Assembly (NCBI GenBank): GCA_015064285.1
Contig: SVSN01000009.1
Span: 1 to 64,000 of the forward strand
Direction of reading: 5' to 3'
DNA from: Oscillospiraceae bacterium
Lineage (GTDB): Bacteria; Bacillota; Clostridia; Oscillospirales; CAG-272
DNA length: 64,000 bases
Below, piece after piece: positions 48,782 through 59,258 of this stretch; the stretch's first letter is position 1, and each line of letters begins with the position of its first letter. Under the pieces are notes generated by a model. The model did not search any database, was not told the origin of the DNA, and saw nothing but the letters and a program-made list of their open reading frames with translations. Position numbers and translations under genes: made by a program.

Positions 48782-48810
48782 TTGTAATCCTGCGGGAAAA
48801 CGGATATAAT
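48782..48810 (+). promoter_or_regulatory. Putative promoter for paralog 2
   Basis: TTGTAA - 17 nt - TATAAT. Confidence 0.5.
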
Positions 48811-48843
48811 GAATTTACAGACTGTCTCCATGGGAGGAGAAAC

Positions 48844-51240
48844 ATGAAAAAATTATGGCTTTTGCCGGTACTGATCCTTTGTCTTGCCGGATGCGGAAAA
48901 GAGACAGACCCCGGTGTGCTGACGGGACTGTGGTCGCCTGTATTTGAGGACTGTGTGCCGGAAGAGGTTGTGCAGACCGGTGCGCTGTATCCGGCAGGGG
49001 ACGGGTACCGGATGGCGGTGTATGCTTCCAACGATATTTACTACCGGGGCGAGAGCGGGTTTATGCAGGAGGAAAAGGTGGAATCCACCACCCTGCTTAC
49101 TCTGGATGCGGCAGGTTCCGTAACGGATACGATCCCTCTGACCCGGCATGGATTTTGGGGAACTCTGCCGGATGCGGTGGGGGAGAGGGGACTATACTAC
49201 TTCGCGTGGGCAGAAAACAGAATTCTCCATACCGACTGGGAAGACAATCTGCTTGACGAAGGGGATACATCCTCCTTTGCCGCCGGGACAGAGCCGGTGC
49301 GCGGCACGAAAGTGCATCTGCAGGAAACGGAAAGCGGACTTGTGATGATTGCGGAGAAAACGGCGGCATGGTTTGATACGGAACTGAACCTGATTTCTGC
49401 ATTCCCTCTGCCGGAGGAGACTATTGCTGTCTCCATGTGGGCGGAAGAGGATACGGTGTGGTACCTGAACCAGACCCATCCGCAGCTGAACGATCTGGTA
49501 CTGTGCAAAATCGAGAACGGTACGGTCTCAGAGAAAACCTGGACGGTACCGGCAGCGGTGGCCGGATGGAATACAGTGGATATAAACCCGATTCTGGAGT
49601 ATGACGACGGGTATCTCTACAGCTGGAATCCCTCCGTGGGCGTGTTCCGGTGGAAGGCTGAACATAAGCTGAAGGAGGACGAGCAGCCGGAGATTGAAGT
49701 GGTTTTCTCCTTTACGGATTCCGGGGTGATGGGAACGCAGGTGGCCAATGTGACCATTCTGCCGGACGGGAACATAGCTCTGCAGCTTGCCAAAGGGCCG
49801 AAATCTCCCTATTTCCTGAAATGGAATGCCGATCCCTACAATGGTTCTGTGGGGGTACAGATGAGCCTGTATACACCTGCCCCCGACCGGGATCTGTCAG
49901 AATGCACCGTACTGACCCTGGCCTGCCGGAGCGGGAATGCCGCCATGGAAGAAGCCGTGCTGGCATTCAACCGCAGTCACACGGACGCCTATATCCGGAT
50001 CGTTTCCTATGAACAATACGAGCATCCGTCCGAATGGATCCGGGAAGGCACCAGCCGGTTTGATCTGGATCTGGAAACAGGCCTTCTGAAAGCGGATATT
50101 CTGGTGAACCGGACGCTGGATCCCATCGACCTGTATCCGCTGATGACCGGTACCATCCGGCCGGAAGAAATTGCCGGGTGCATCCGGAATACCTATGAAA
50201 CGGACGGAAAGCTGACCTCTATTGCCGCGGAATACAGTCTGCACGCTCTGGTGGGAAAGACAGAGGAGCTGGGCGGCAGGACAAGCTGGACGCTGACGGA
50301 GTTTCTGGATTTTGCCGAAGGACTTGAGGAGGGGGAATATCTGATCGAGGAGGTTGGGAAGGACAATTACGAGAAAATTCTGTTCAGAGACACCATGTTT
50401 GCCCATTTTATCCGGGACGGGAAGGCCTGTTTTGACGATCCGCTGTATGTCCGGTACCTGACATGGATGAAAAGCCTGCCTGCGAAGGGAAAGAAGCTCA
50501 TGTCCGACAGCGCGAATCTGAAACATGCCGTCATTGCCGGAGAATACTCGCCGGAGGAGCTGGAATGGACAGAGCTGGAAGGGGTGGAAGAAAACCTGTA
50601 CCACAGCGGTGCCATCAAGCTGATTTCCTATGAACTGCAGGGTACCCGGACGGCAAACATCGGCAGTCTCTATGCGGTGCTGGAGCTGTGCTGTCTGATG
50701 GGTACCACCGACCTGACCTTTATCGGGTATCCGACCACTGATGATTCCGGCGTGCAGGCGGCATATACCGGAACAGTGTATTCCATCCCATCCACCTGTC
50801 AGGATCCTGCGCTGGCCTGGTCGTTTATCGAAAGTATCCTTATGCAGGCAGCACCGGAAGTGCCCGAGGGGGAAATGGATGTGTGGGATCTGACGGAAAA
50901 CTTTACCACATGGACGCCGCCCACAGAGGCATATCTGGAAGCCATGAAAGGCGTGGGAATGTACATAGACTACGAAAGGAATGCATACAGTGTGGGCCGG
51001 GATCTGGATCTGTCGGACAGAGGGCCGGGTGCTTACGCCGAACTGGACGATACAGTGCTGACCATGATCCGCGGTATGATCAGCCAGGGCGGAACCAAAA
51101 CCGGCAGAAATGCTCCGGAGGAAATCACGGCCATTGTACATGAAGAACAGTCCCGCTATCTTGCCGGTGCCATCACAGCAGAGGAATGCGCGGACATTGT
51201 CCAGAGCCGGGTGAGTATTTATCTGGCGGAGCATTCGTAA
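48844..51240 (+). CDS. Solute-binding-like lipoprotein, tandem paralog 2
   Basis: MKKLWLLPVLILCLAGCGK lipobox; YTPAPDRDLSECTVLTLAC; same C-terminal block; start re-called to 48844. Confidence 0.8.
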   Translation: MKKLWLLPVLILCLAGCGKETDPGVLTGLWSPVFEDCVPEEVVQTGALYPAGDGYRMAVYASNDIYYRGESGFMQEEKVESTTLLTLDAAGSVTDTIPLTRHGFWGTLPDAVGERGLYYFAWAENRILHTDWEDNLLDEGDTSSFAAGTEPVRGTKVHLQETESGLVMIAEKTAAWFDTELNLISAFPLPEETIAVSMWAEEDTVWYLNQTHPQLNDLVLCKIENGTVSEKTWTVPAAVAGWNTVDINPILEYDDGYLYSWNPSVGVFRWKAEHKLKEDEQPEIEVVFSFTDSGVMGTQVANVTILPDGNIALQLAKGPKSPYFLKWNADPYNGSVGVQMSLYTPAPDRDLSECTVLTLACRSGNAAMEEAVLAFNRSHTDAYIRIVSYEQYEHPSEWIREGTSRFDLDLETGLLKADILVNRTLDPIDLYPLMTGTIRPEEIAGCIRNTYETDGKLTSIAAEYSLHALVGKTEELGGRTSWTLTEFLDFAEGLEEGEYLIEEVGKDNYEKILFRDTMFAHFIRDGKACFDDPLYVRYLTWMKSLPAKGKKLMSDSANLKHAVIAGEYSPEELEWTELEGVEENLYHSGAIKLISYELQGTRTANIGSLYAVLELCCLMGTTDLTFIGYPTTDDSGVQAAYTGTVYSIPSTCQDPALAWSFIESILMQAAPEVPEGEMDVWDLTENFTTWTPPTEAYLEAMKGVGMYIDYERNAYSVGRDLDLSDRGPGAYAELDDTVLTMIRGMISQGGTKTGRNAPEEITAIVHEEQSRYLAGAITAEECADIVQSRVSIYLAEHS

Positions 51241-51249
51241 ATGAGAATC

Positions 51250-51281
51250 GGGAGCGGGAAGCTGCTCCTTATTCTTTTTTT
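51250..51281 (+). terminator. Intrinsic terminator after paralog 2
   Basis: GGAGC gggaagct GCTCC then TTATTCTTTTTTT. Confidence 0.65.
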
Positions 51282-51305
51282 GTAGAATGTTTTTTGTAAA
51301 AGAAC

Positions 51306-51334
51306 TTGACAAGCGTAAGATTCTATGTTATACT
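51306..51334 (+). promoter_or_regulatory. Promoter for paralog 3
   Basis: TTGACA - 17 nt - TATACT. Confidence 0.7.
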
Positions 51335-51366
51335 GTTGACAAACAGAGAATATATAGGAGGCCGTA

Positions 51367-53667
51367 ATGAAACCGATCCGAATCCTGCTTGTCTGCCTTG
51401 CCTGTATGCTGCTTTTTTCCTGCGGAAAAGAAAAAGAACCGGCCGTGATGACGGGCATTTATACTGCTGTGGCGGAAAATATGCTGCCGCAGAAGAATAC
51501 CAGACGTCTTTCCGATGTGGTTCCCTATGGGGACGGGTATGCGTTTCTGGCGTACCGGGGGCCGGACATGAATGCGGAAGATCCGTTATCCACGACAGGA
51601 AACACGATCTTTCATACCGATGGGGACGGCAGTGTGATCCGGGAGATTTCCGTTTCCATGGCAGAACGGGCACAGGATCCAAGCAGGCTTTTTGTCTGGG
51701 AGGGCGGTGTGATCGGCTGTCCTTTGGACACGGACGGATATCACCTGACAGCCTTCGACTGGGAGGGAAACCGGATTGCGGATATTCTGATAAAAGAAGT
51801 GATCGGTTCGGACAGAATTCCGGATCATCTGGCAATCGTGGCGCATGAGGACGGTTTTGTGCTGCAGTACGGGAAGAAATGTCTGTATCTGGATGCCGGT
51901 CTGCAGAAAACCGGAGAAACGGAGCTGCCCGGAAACGGCTGGTATCTGTTTGCGGACGGAGATGCACTCTGGACCGTGTACCGGGAAGGGGAAAAAATGC
52001 GTCTGGGGAAGCTTGCGGAAAATGCGGTGACGGAAAGCTATGATCTGCCCCTGCGATTCCAGATGGTTTCGGAATACGAAGACAAAGCAGTCGCCGGGGT
52101 ACGGGAGGGGTATGTGTACGGCCGGGATCTCTACGGTCTGTACCGCTGGCAGATTCAGAAAGATCCGGAAGCCCCGGTAACGGATGTGATGTCCTATGTC
52201 AATTCCGCTGTGGCCGGGGAATATGTTCGTGGTCTTTCTCTGCTGCCGGAGAACCGTCTGGCAGTGGCCAGGGGGGATACCGACACATTCGATTATATAC
52301 TGACACTGTACGAGCCCGCCCCGGACAGAGATCTGTCACAGGTGACCTATGTGAATCTGGTCTGCTATAACCCGGAATACAATCTGACCTCCGCTGTAAT
52401 CGAATACAACAAAACCCACCCGGATGTGATTGTCACGGTGGATGACTATACCCGGTTCAACAATGCGGAAAATATGACCGCCGGGTACGACAGGCTCGTT
52501 ATGGATCTGACCAACCGGCTGGTGGATGCGGATATCGTTTTTCTGAACCAGCTTTCGGATGTGGGAGAATGTCTGGATCTGTATCAGTTCATGACCGGGG
52601 AAATTCAGCCGGAGGATCTGTTCGGCTGTATTGAGAGAACCTTCGGCCAGGACGGCAAACTCTATGGTATTCCGGCACAGTTTCAGCTGAATACCATCGC
52701 AGGCCGGGCGGATGTTCTGGGGAATATGACCCACTGGGATATGGAAGCCTTTCTGGATTTTGCAGAATCCCTTGGCGAGGGAGAATACCTGATGGAGGAA
52801 ATCAGCCGGGATAATTACGAATTCAATCTGTTCGGGCAGTACCACTATCGCTCCTTCCTGCCGGACAATACTGCTGCCTATGACACACCGCTGTACAGCC
52901 GGTATCTGGCGTTTCTGAATACCCTCCCTGCCGCGCCCCAGAAGTATTTCCAGAGGGGTACCAATATGAATGCGGTCATGGCCGGGGAAGCGCACGCAGC
53001 GGAGGAAGGTGTGGCCGGAGAAAACCTGTACTACACCGGAGACATCAAGCTGGTTTCGGCACAGATCCGCAGCCTACGGTACCTGCTGGGACTGTATGAT
53101 ACACTGGGAACAACGGAAGTGACCCATGTGGGGTACCCGAACCATACAGAGGGCAGTGTAGGCGTAAGCTATGACTATGGGCTGTACGCCATTCCGCTCC
53201 ACTCCCGGCATCCGGAGCTGGCATGGGACTTTATCGAATACCGGCTCCTGCAGGAAGCGGAACCGAGAGAATACCGGCATGCTTTTGAACGATGCGATGT
53301 CTGGTTCTTTCCTCTGAAGGAAGCCTACATGGCCACGGTACAGGATCTGATCGGCTGGGAGATGTTCTGTTTCCATAATGGTTCCTCCGTGCTGGAAGAA
53401 GATATCCAGCCGGACGAAAAAGGAAGATACCTTGGAGAACCGGGGACGCTGATTTCCATTACGGCAGACATGGCAGAGGAACTGGAGACACTGCTGGACA
53501 GTGCCGGGATCCCGGGCTGCGGCGATATGTGGCGGGGAACTCCTTACGACCTGCGTGCTATCATCCTTGAGGAAGAAGCGCGGTATCTTGCCAGTGCCAT
53601 TACGGCAGGGCAGTGTGCGGACAATATCCAGTCCCGTGTGTCCATCTGGCTGGCAGAGCATGAATAA
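51367..53667 (+). CDS. Solute-binding-like lipoprotein, tandem paralog 3
   Basis: Lipobox MLLFSCGK; YEPAPDRDLSQVTYVNLVC; C-terminal ARYLASAITAGQCADNIQSRVSIWLAEHE. Confidence 0.8.
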   Translation: MKPIRILLVCLACMLLFSCGKEKEPAVMTGIYTAVAENMLPQKNTRRLSDVVPYGDGYAFLAYRGPDMNAEDPLSTTGNTIFHTDGDGSVIREISVSMAERAQDPSRLFVWEGGVIGCPLDTDGYHLTAFDWEGNRIADILIKEVIGSDRIPDHLAIVAHEDGFVLQYGKKCLYLDAGLQKTGETELPGNGWYLFADGDALWTVYREGEKMRLGKLAENAVTESYDLPLRFQMVSEYEDKAVAGVREGYVYGRDLYGLYRWQIQKDPEAPVTDVMSYVNSAVAGEYVRGLSLLPENRLAVARGDTDTFDYILTLYEPAPDRDLSQVTYVNLVCYNPEYNLTSAVIEYNKTHPDVIVTVDDYTRFNNAENMTAGYDRLVMDLTNRLVDADIVFLNQLSDVGECLDLYQFMTGEIQPEDLFGCIERTFGQDGKLYGIPAQFQLNTIAGRADVLGNMTHWDMEAFLDFAESLGEGEYLMEEISRDNYEFNLFGQYHYRSFLPDNTAAYDTPLYSRYLAFLNTLPAAPQKYFQRGTNMNAVMAGEAHAAEEGVAGENLYYTGDIKLVSAQIRSLRYLLGLYDTLGTTEVTHVGYPNHTEGSVGVSYDYGLYAIPLHSRHPELAWDFIEYRLLQEAEPREYRHAFERCDVWFFPLKEAYMATVQDLIGWEMFCFHNGSSVLEEDIQPDEKGRYLGEPGTLISITADMAEELETLLDSAGIPGCGDMWRGTPYDLRAIILEEEARYLASAITAGQCADNIQSRVSIWLAEHE

Positions 53668-53728
53668 AACAAAAAATACCGTTTTCCATCCGGAAGTGTA
53701 CCGGGGAAAACGGTATTTTTCTGTATAT

Positions 53729-54781
53729 TCAATAAGGCAGCTCCCGCCTGCCTTCCATGAAATCCAGTACAGCCTGTATTTCCGCCGGATCTTCCATGGG
53801 GCAGGGCTGCCAGAGTTCATCATAACAATAGCAGGGGATGATTTCGGATGTGTGTTTTGTCACTTCTCCTTCGGTGACTTCCAGTGTGAGCCGGTAAACA
53901 ATGGTGACGTTTTCGCAGTTACGGCTGCCGCCGAAAAGGAAGTTGCCAAGGGAATAGACAATCTCCGCACCGTTGTAGATTTCCCGGGGCTGCAGAACGT
54001 GGGGATGGTTGCCCAGCACCAGATCCGCACCGGCATCCACCATAGCCCGGCAGGCGGCAATTTTCCAGTCTTCCGGTTCGTGAACCCGTTCCGTTCCGCC
54101 GTGAAAATACACAATCTGGTAATCCGTTTCCGTGACGGCGCTTTCCAGCCATTCCAGAATCCCGGTCAGGTAATAATTGCTGTACAGGGAACAGCAGAGC
54201 AGTCCCACACGGAATCCGTCTTTTTCCAGAACCACCCATTCTTTTTCCCCGACCGGCGTGACACCGGCGTTTTCCAGTGCCGCGATGGTGTCGGTATACC
54301 CCACCCAGCCGAAATCCAGCGCATGATTGTTGGCCATGGAAACGATTTCCACACTGCCTGCCGGATAAATCTGCGCGTTTTCCGTACCGGAACAGTACCA
54401 GTATGCGGGTGTATAGTCCTTAACGGCCATTTCTTTTACTTCATCGATGAATACATTCTCACCGTTTGCCACCGTCCAGTCGTCAGAGGCGAAGATTTCC
54501 TGCATCCGGCTGAAGTAATAATCCGGTTCTGTGGATGCGGCAAACCCGTTGAAGGTGCCATAGATTCCAAGGGAATATTCGGATGCCAGCATTACGTCAC
54601 CCACAAAGGACATGGTGACAGTGGACAGCGGCGCGTCTTCTATGGGAATGGAAGCCAGACATGGATCTGCAGAGCTGACGGACAGCACGGGTGCGGTCTG
54701 TATATGGGGCCAGAAACCGCTCTGACAGCCGCTGCAGCCAAGCAGACAGCAGAGCAGTACTGCCGCAACATGTTTATGCAT
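53729..54781 (-). CDS. CapA/PgsA family lipoprotein
   Basis: SFVGDVMLASEYSLG; VSMANNHALDFGWVGYTDTIAAL; VLGNHPHVLQP; YSLGNFLFGG; lipoprotein signal. Confidence 0.9.
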   Translation of the reverse strand: MHKHVAAVLLCCLLGCSGCQSGFWPHIQTAPVLSVSSADPCLASIPIEDAPLSTVTMSFVGDVMLASEYSLGIYGTFNGFAASTEPDYYFSRMQEIFASDDWTVANGENVFIDEVKEMAVKDYTPAYWYCSGTENAQIYPAGSVEIVSMANNHALDFGWVGYTDTIAALENAGVTPVGEKEWVVLEKDGFRVGLLCCSLYSNYYLTGILEWLESAVTETDYQIVYFHGGTERVHEPEDWKIAACRAMVDAGADLVLGNHPHVLQPREIYNGAEIVYSLGNFLFGGSRNCENVTIVYRLTLEVTEGEVTKHTSEIIPCYCYDELWQPCPMEDPAEIQAVLDFMEGRRELPY

Positions 54782-54973
54782 CCTGTCATCCCGCCTTTCC
54801 GTCAATGGTAATACAGAGATATTTTACCATAGGAGAGCGATAAAGTCAATATTCACAAAAAAGATATCCGCAGCAATATCACCCGGACAGAAAAACAGCA
54901 TGGACTCCGTGAAAGCTCATGAAAACCCATGCTGTGTATTGTGTAAACTGTCAATGTGCGGTTGGTTGCGGAA

Positions 54974-56221
54974 TCAGCCCGGTTCGCCGGCTTCCCATCT
55001 TCTGCGGACTTCATCGAATACCGATTCGTCGATTTCGCCGTCGCCCCACAGGTTGTTGGGAATCAGCTGGTCTCCTGCAATGTGGGGGAAGGAGCAGCGG
55101 GTATCGTTTCTCCATGCATCTCTTTCTTCCTTGTTCCGCAGGTTCGGGATTTTGATGGGCTTGTTGCCTTCCGCAATGGAGATGTACCCAAGTGTACCGG
55201 GGATGCACATATCCACAGCGTCATACACATTGATAGCCCGTTCTCTTGCCACGGGATCTCCCAGAATGGAGCGTACGAAATAGTGGGTGGTGAAGTAGTC
55301 CCCACCGCCGTGACCGGAGTTTTCCGTACCGGCAATGATAGCGCTGGGATGGTAGTTTTCATGCTTGCCCTGTCCGTTGTGTCCGGGGCCTTCTTCCATG
55401 TACACGCCGATGGTGCCGTCGCCCATATCCTGCAGAGCGCCCAGATCTCCGTTCAGCTGGTAGTTGGAGCCGCGGTAGTGCTTGATGCCGAAGTGGAGGC
55501 TCTTCATGAATGCACCGTTGCTCAGGGTGATCACTTCCATACCCAGTGTGCCGGAACCGGTACCCAGATTCCGCATGAAGGGCATATTGGGGGTTTCATA
55601 CCCGGTTACCTGTACGGGACGGAGCCCGGTCATGTACAGGATGGGGCCAATGGAGTGGGTGCAGTAGAAGGTGGAGGACATGGTGTTCCGCCAGTGGTTT
55701 CTTTCCCCGTAGGTGATCTGAGGCCAGATGGAGGAGCAGTCGTGGAGGTATTCACCTTCCGCATACATCAGCTCGCCAATGTCACCCCGGCGGTACCGCT
55801 GCCGCATTTCCCAGCGAACGGGGGTGTAGCAGTAGTTTTCCGCATAGGTGTAGGTAACGCCGGTTCTTTCCACCGCTTCAATCAGTTCCACCGCTTCCTT
55901 CATGGTGGAGCAGGTCAGACATTCGGTCATGATGTGTCTGCCGCTTTCCATCAGCCGGATACCGAAGGGAACGTGTTCGTTGGCATAGTTGGCCAGCACC
56001 ACCGCGTCCATGTCGTGGTTGAAGAAATCGTCAAAGCGTTCGTAGTAGGTGATATTGGTCAGTCCAGCTGCTTCTGCTTCTCTGCGGCAGTTGTCCAGCA
56101 GAGGCTTGTATTTATCGCATACGGCAACCAGTTCCGCCATGGGGTCACCGATGATTTCGTGTACCATGGTCATGCCCCGGCCTGCGCCGAATACGCCGAT
56201 CCGTACCTTTTTCATAGTCAT
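54974..56221 (-). CDS. Gfo/Idh/MocA family oxidoreductase
   Basis: RIGVFGAGRGMTMVHEIIG; N-terminal Rossmann fold; YTYAENYCYTP. Confidence 0.9.
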   Translation of the reverse strand: MTMKKVRIGVFGAGRGMTMVHEIIGDPMAELVAVCDKYKPLLDNCRREAEAAGLTNITYYERFDDFFNHDMDAVVLANYANEHVPFGIRLMESGRHIMTECLTCSTMKEAVELIEAVERTGVTYTYAENYCYTPVRWEMRQRYRRGDIGELMYAEGEYLHDCSSIWPQITYGERNHWRNTMSSTFYCTHSIGPILYMTGLRPVQVTGYETPNMPFMRNLGTGSGTLGMEVITLSNGAFMKSLHFGIKHYRGSNYQLNGDLGALQDMGDGTIGVYMEEGPGHNGQGKHENYHPSAIIAGTENSGHGGGDYFTTHYFVRSILGDPVARERAINVYDAVDMCIPGTLGYISIAEGNKPIKIPNLRNKEERDAWRNDTRCSFPHIAGDQLIPNNLWGDGEIDESVFDEVRRRWEAGEPG

Positions 56222-56237
56222 AAATCCTTTCTGTTGT

Positions 56238-57278
56238 TTATTCCATCATCACAAACCGGTTGTCTTCCAGTCTGTAAAGCCGTACATGGGTGTGATATCC
56301 CGCGTCCGTGTGCCCGTCATGGGAAACGGCGAAATACCCGTTGCCGAAGGAACAAATTCCGGTAGAGCCGTAACCGAAGGGAAGACCGGAGATGCCTGTG
56401 GATGCTTCCAGAGAAAGGGTCAGTCTTTCTTCATCCAGTCCGGCCAGCTTCTGCAGAACGGCAGGCTTGTGTCCGTCGATGACAAACATGGGCGGGTTGG
56501 GATATTTTTCTTTACTGCCGGGGTACACACAGGCGAAAATATTGCCGGTGTAGGCATCATATTCCAGATTCTGAATGCCCCAGTTGGTGTTTCCGGTGAA
56601 GACAAAATACTTTGCTTCCGGTGCGTCCGGGCCGTTTGTGTGCATTTTTTCCTGGGAGAGGGGTTTTGCATAGGCATCCAGCGAAGCCAGCGGATAGGAC
56701 AGGATCACCTGATGATCGTTGTCGTTCCGGTTTACATCGTTGTAAATCCCGTATGCCACCAGCACATGATCCGCCGGTCCGTCCGTACCGGGAACAGGAG
56801 CGATGGTCAGCCCGTCAATGCCGCTGCAGCCGTACCGGTGGAGCACTTCCGCACCGTCTGCCATGACGGCGGCGTGATAGTCTTCCACCACTTCCCGCAG
56901 ATAGACAGCGGTCATGACACCATCGGATACTGCATCCATGTCAGGACGATCCAGTTTTTCACAGTCGATGACAGCAATATAGAAGGCGTCTTCAATGCTT
57001 TCCTGCCCGTTGGCGCGGAGAATCCCCCGTCCGATGGCGTCGTTTTTGTATTCCAGAGAGCCGTAAACTTTATTGTCCGTTTGGCTGTACGCAATGCATC
57101 CCAGGTGGCCGAGAAGACCATACGCACTGCCGATCAGATTTCCGTCAAGGTCGGTTTTGATGATGGCCGTGGTGAAGGAATAGTACACAAAGCCCCGGGC
57201 CGTATCTACGGCGATTCCCTGACAGTGCCCGGTTTTATAAGAACCGGAGAAAATATTTTTCGGAAAGGTAAATTCCAT
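56238..57278 (-). CDS. Hypothetical beta-propeller-like protein
   Basis: HCQGIAVDTARGFVYYSFTTAIIKTDLDGNLIGS; repeated blade-like segments; no known catalytic motif recognised. Confidence 0.6.
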   Translation of the reverse strand: MEFTFPKNIFSGSYKTGHCQGIAVDTARGFVYYSFTTAIIKTDLDGNLIGSAYGLLGHLGCIAYSQTDNKVYGSLEYKNDAIGRGILRANGQESIEDAFYIAVIDCEKLDRPDMDAVSDGVMTAVYLREVVEDYHAAVMADGAEVLHRYGCSGIDGLTIAPVPGTDGPADHVLVAYGIYNDVNRNDNDHQVILSYPLASLDAYAKPLSQEKMHTNGPDAPEAKYFVFTGNTNWGIQNLEYDAYTGNIFACVYPGSKEKYPNPPMFVIDGHKPAVLQKLAGLDEERLTLSLEASTGISGLPFGYGSTGICSFGNGYFAVSHDGHTDAGYHTHVRLYRLEDNRFVMME

Positions 57279-57290
57279 GGTGTGCTCCTT

Positions 57291-59225
57291 TCAGGACAGG
57301 ATCAGGATTACAGGATCCAGAACACCGGCAGGTGTATCCAGTGTCAGAATGCTGTTATTTTCTGTAAAGTCGATTTCCTTGAAGGAACCGTCCGGCTGCA
57401 GCTTTTCGATTTTTGTCACCGGTCTGTCCGCTGCCAGTGTCAGTGCACCAATGGGATCCAGTCCGATGTTGAATACCGCACAGAACAGACGACCGTCTTC
57501 CATATCCGCAGCTTTGAGATACACTTCCGCATCTTCCGGATAATATACCGGCAGCTCTCCCGCCATGCGCATCATATCCGCAAGCTGCTGCTTTCTGGAG
57601 TAGTTCAGGAAACTGAAGGCTTCCACCAGATTGTAATTGGTTCTGGGTGTGCCGCAGAAGGTGAATGCCGTGCCGCCGTTTTGATTCTTATAAATGGTGG
57701 AGCCGGGGAAAAGCCGCTGCTTCTGTACACCATCTACTGTATGGTAAACCGTGGAGTTTTCCACAACATCCGCAGACAGGGGGACCAGTTCTTTATATCC
57801 GACCTGTACGTTTGCGGGATTGTTCCGGAAGGGTAGGATTTCTTTGCTGGGCTGAGCACCTGTCCATTCCCGTACATCCACACCGATGGCATCGCTGAAG
57901 CCTCTGGCGATCAGCCGTGCTGCCGCATCGCAAGACAGGAATACAGGCCCGGCAAGCATTCTGGCAATGGTTCCGTCTTCAAAAGCACCGTCCGCTTCCC
58001 CTTCCAGACAGACAACGCCGCCCGGTCTGGGAGAGAAATACATGGGCAGGCCCATCCGTTCCAGTACACAGTCCGCCCATCCGTTGAGACCGCTGTTGTT
58101 CTTACGGTAATCGAAGCAGGGCGTGTCCGAGGTGGGAATCCGGCAGCCGCGCCAGGTCAGGGAGGGCAGCAGCTCCGCTATGGTTCTGTAAAAACCGGCG
58201 TGATTGCCAAGCACCCGGCGATAGGCAAGTCCGCTTTCCGGTTCAAAGGCAGAAAGACGGGTGATCCAGTGTTTTGCGCCTTTTGCTCCTTCCAGCAGGG
58301 TGCCGGTGAAGTGGGTGTGGAGAGACATGGCACCGGTGCTGTACCGGTTCTGAGGACAGGTATCCGTTTCCGCCAGAATTACATCCACCTTGCCTTCCAG
58401 CTTGGCAATGGACTGTGCCGCCCGGAGGAATACATTGCTGAAGAACCGTGCGCCGGCAGGGGTGTAGTTTCCGTTGTTGATCCGCACCACGGTGGGATTG
58501 CCTTTTCCTGCCATAATTTCCGCGATTTCCACAGCGCATTCCACATTGTTGCCCACGCAGCACATGGTGCCGGGGATAGCCGGGTTTACGGAGTCAATAC
58601 CGGCACGCATCCGTCTGGCACAGTCGATCAGCGCCTCCTTCTGGATCCGGATCATAATCTCGTTGTACCGGTCGCCTTCCGCATCGTTTCTGCGCAGCTG
58701 ACGGTTCAGATCTTCTCTTGTGAAATCTGTCCCGGCGAGTTTATTGAATCTTTCAACATGGAGAGGACAGCCGCAGCCGTTTCCTTCTCTGTGGGACATA
58801 AGCCGGAAGTCATCGTCCAGCATGATGGTGTCCGGTTCATGGGCGGCGATTACGGCAAAAACGTGTTCAATATAATCCCGGAATCCCGGATCCATAGGGC
58901 AGACGATCTGGGACTGATGACCGTTGTGAAGTGCGGTAAAGGGCTGGAAGGGGAACATTTCGCTCAGCACCCATCCATGACCTATGGTAGCCTGTACCAG
59001 AACCCCACAGCCCAGTCCCATTTCCCGGAGTCTGTTCCGGAACCGGTCAAATTTGGCACAGAGTACGCCCACTTTGTCTACCGGGGGATTGCCTTCCGGC
59101 ACCAGTGTCATCATAAACAGGGCACAGGTAGCCGTTCCGTTTTCGTACTGGTAACGGATATCCTGGCAGATTTCCTCCAGGTGCTCCGTATCCAGCGGCA
59201 TGATTGTATACAGCTGCAGATCCAT
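57291..59225 (-). CDS. Putative GH-A-like glycosidase / uncharacterised TIM-barrel protein
   Basis: EPDTIMLDDDFRLMSHR; barrel then beta-rich C-terminal region; family not assignable by eye. Confidence 0.5.
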   Translation of the reverse strand: MDLQLYTIMPLDTEHLEEICQDIRYQYENGTATCALFMMTLVPEGNPPVDKVGVLCAKFDRFRNRLREMGLGCGVLVQATIGHGWVLSEMFPFQPFTALHNGHQSQIVCPMDPGFRDYIEHVFAVIAAHEPDTIMLDDDFRLMSHREGNGCGCPLHVERFNKLAGTDFTREDLNRQLRRNDAEGDRYNEIMIRIQKEALIDCARRMRAGIDSVNPAIPGTMCCVGNNVECAVEIAEIMAGKGNPTVVRINNGNYTPAGARFFSNVFLRAAQSIAKLEGKVDVILAETDTCPQNRYSTGAMSLHTHFTGTLLEGAKGAKHWITRLSAFEPESGLAYRRVLGNHAGFYRTIAELLPSLTWRGCRIPTSDTPCFDYRKNNSGLNGWADCVLERMGLPMYFSPRPGGVVCLEGEADGAFEDGTIARMLAGPVFLSCDAAARLIARGFSDAIGVDVREWTGAQPSKEILPFRNNPANVQVGYKELVPLSADVVENSTVYHTVDGVQKQRLFPGSTIYKNQNGGTAFTFCGTPRTNYNLVEAFSFLNYSRKQQLADMMRMAGELPVYYPEDAEVYLKAADMEDGRLFCAVFNIGLDPIGALTLAADRPVTKIEKLQPDGSFKEIDFTENNSILTLDTPAGVLDPVILILS

Positions 59226-59258
59226 GGGAATTTCCTCCTTGATGTATGGTTTAACGGA

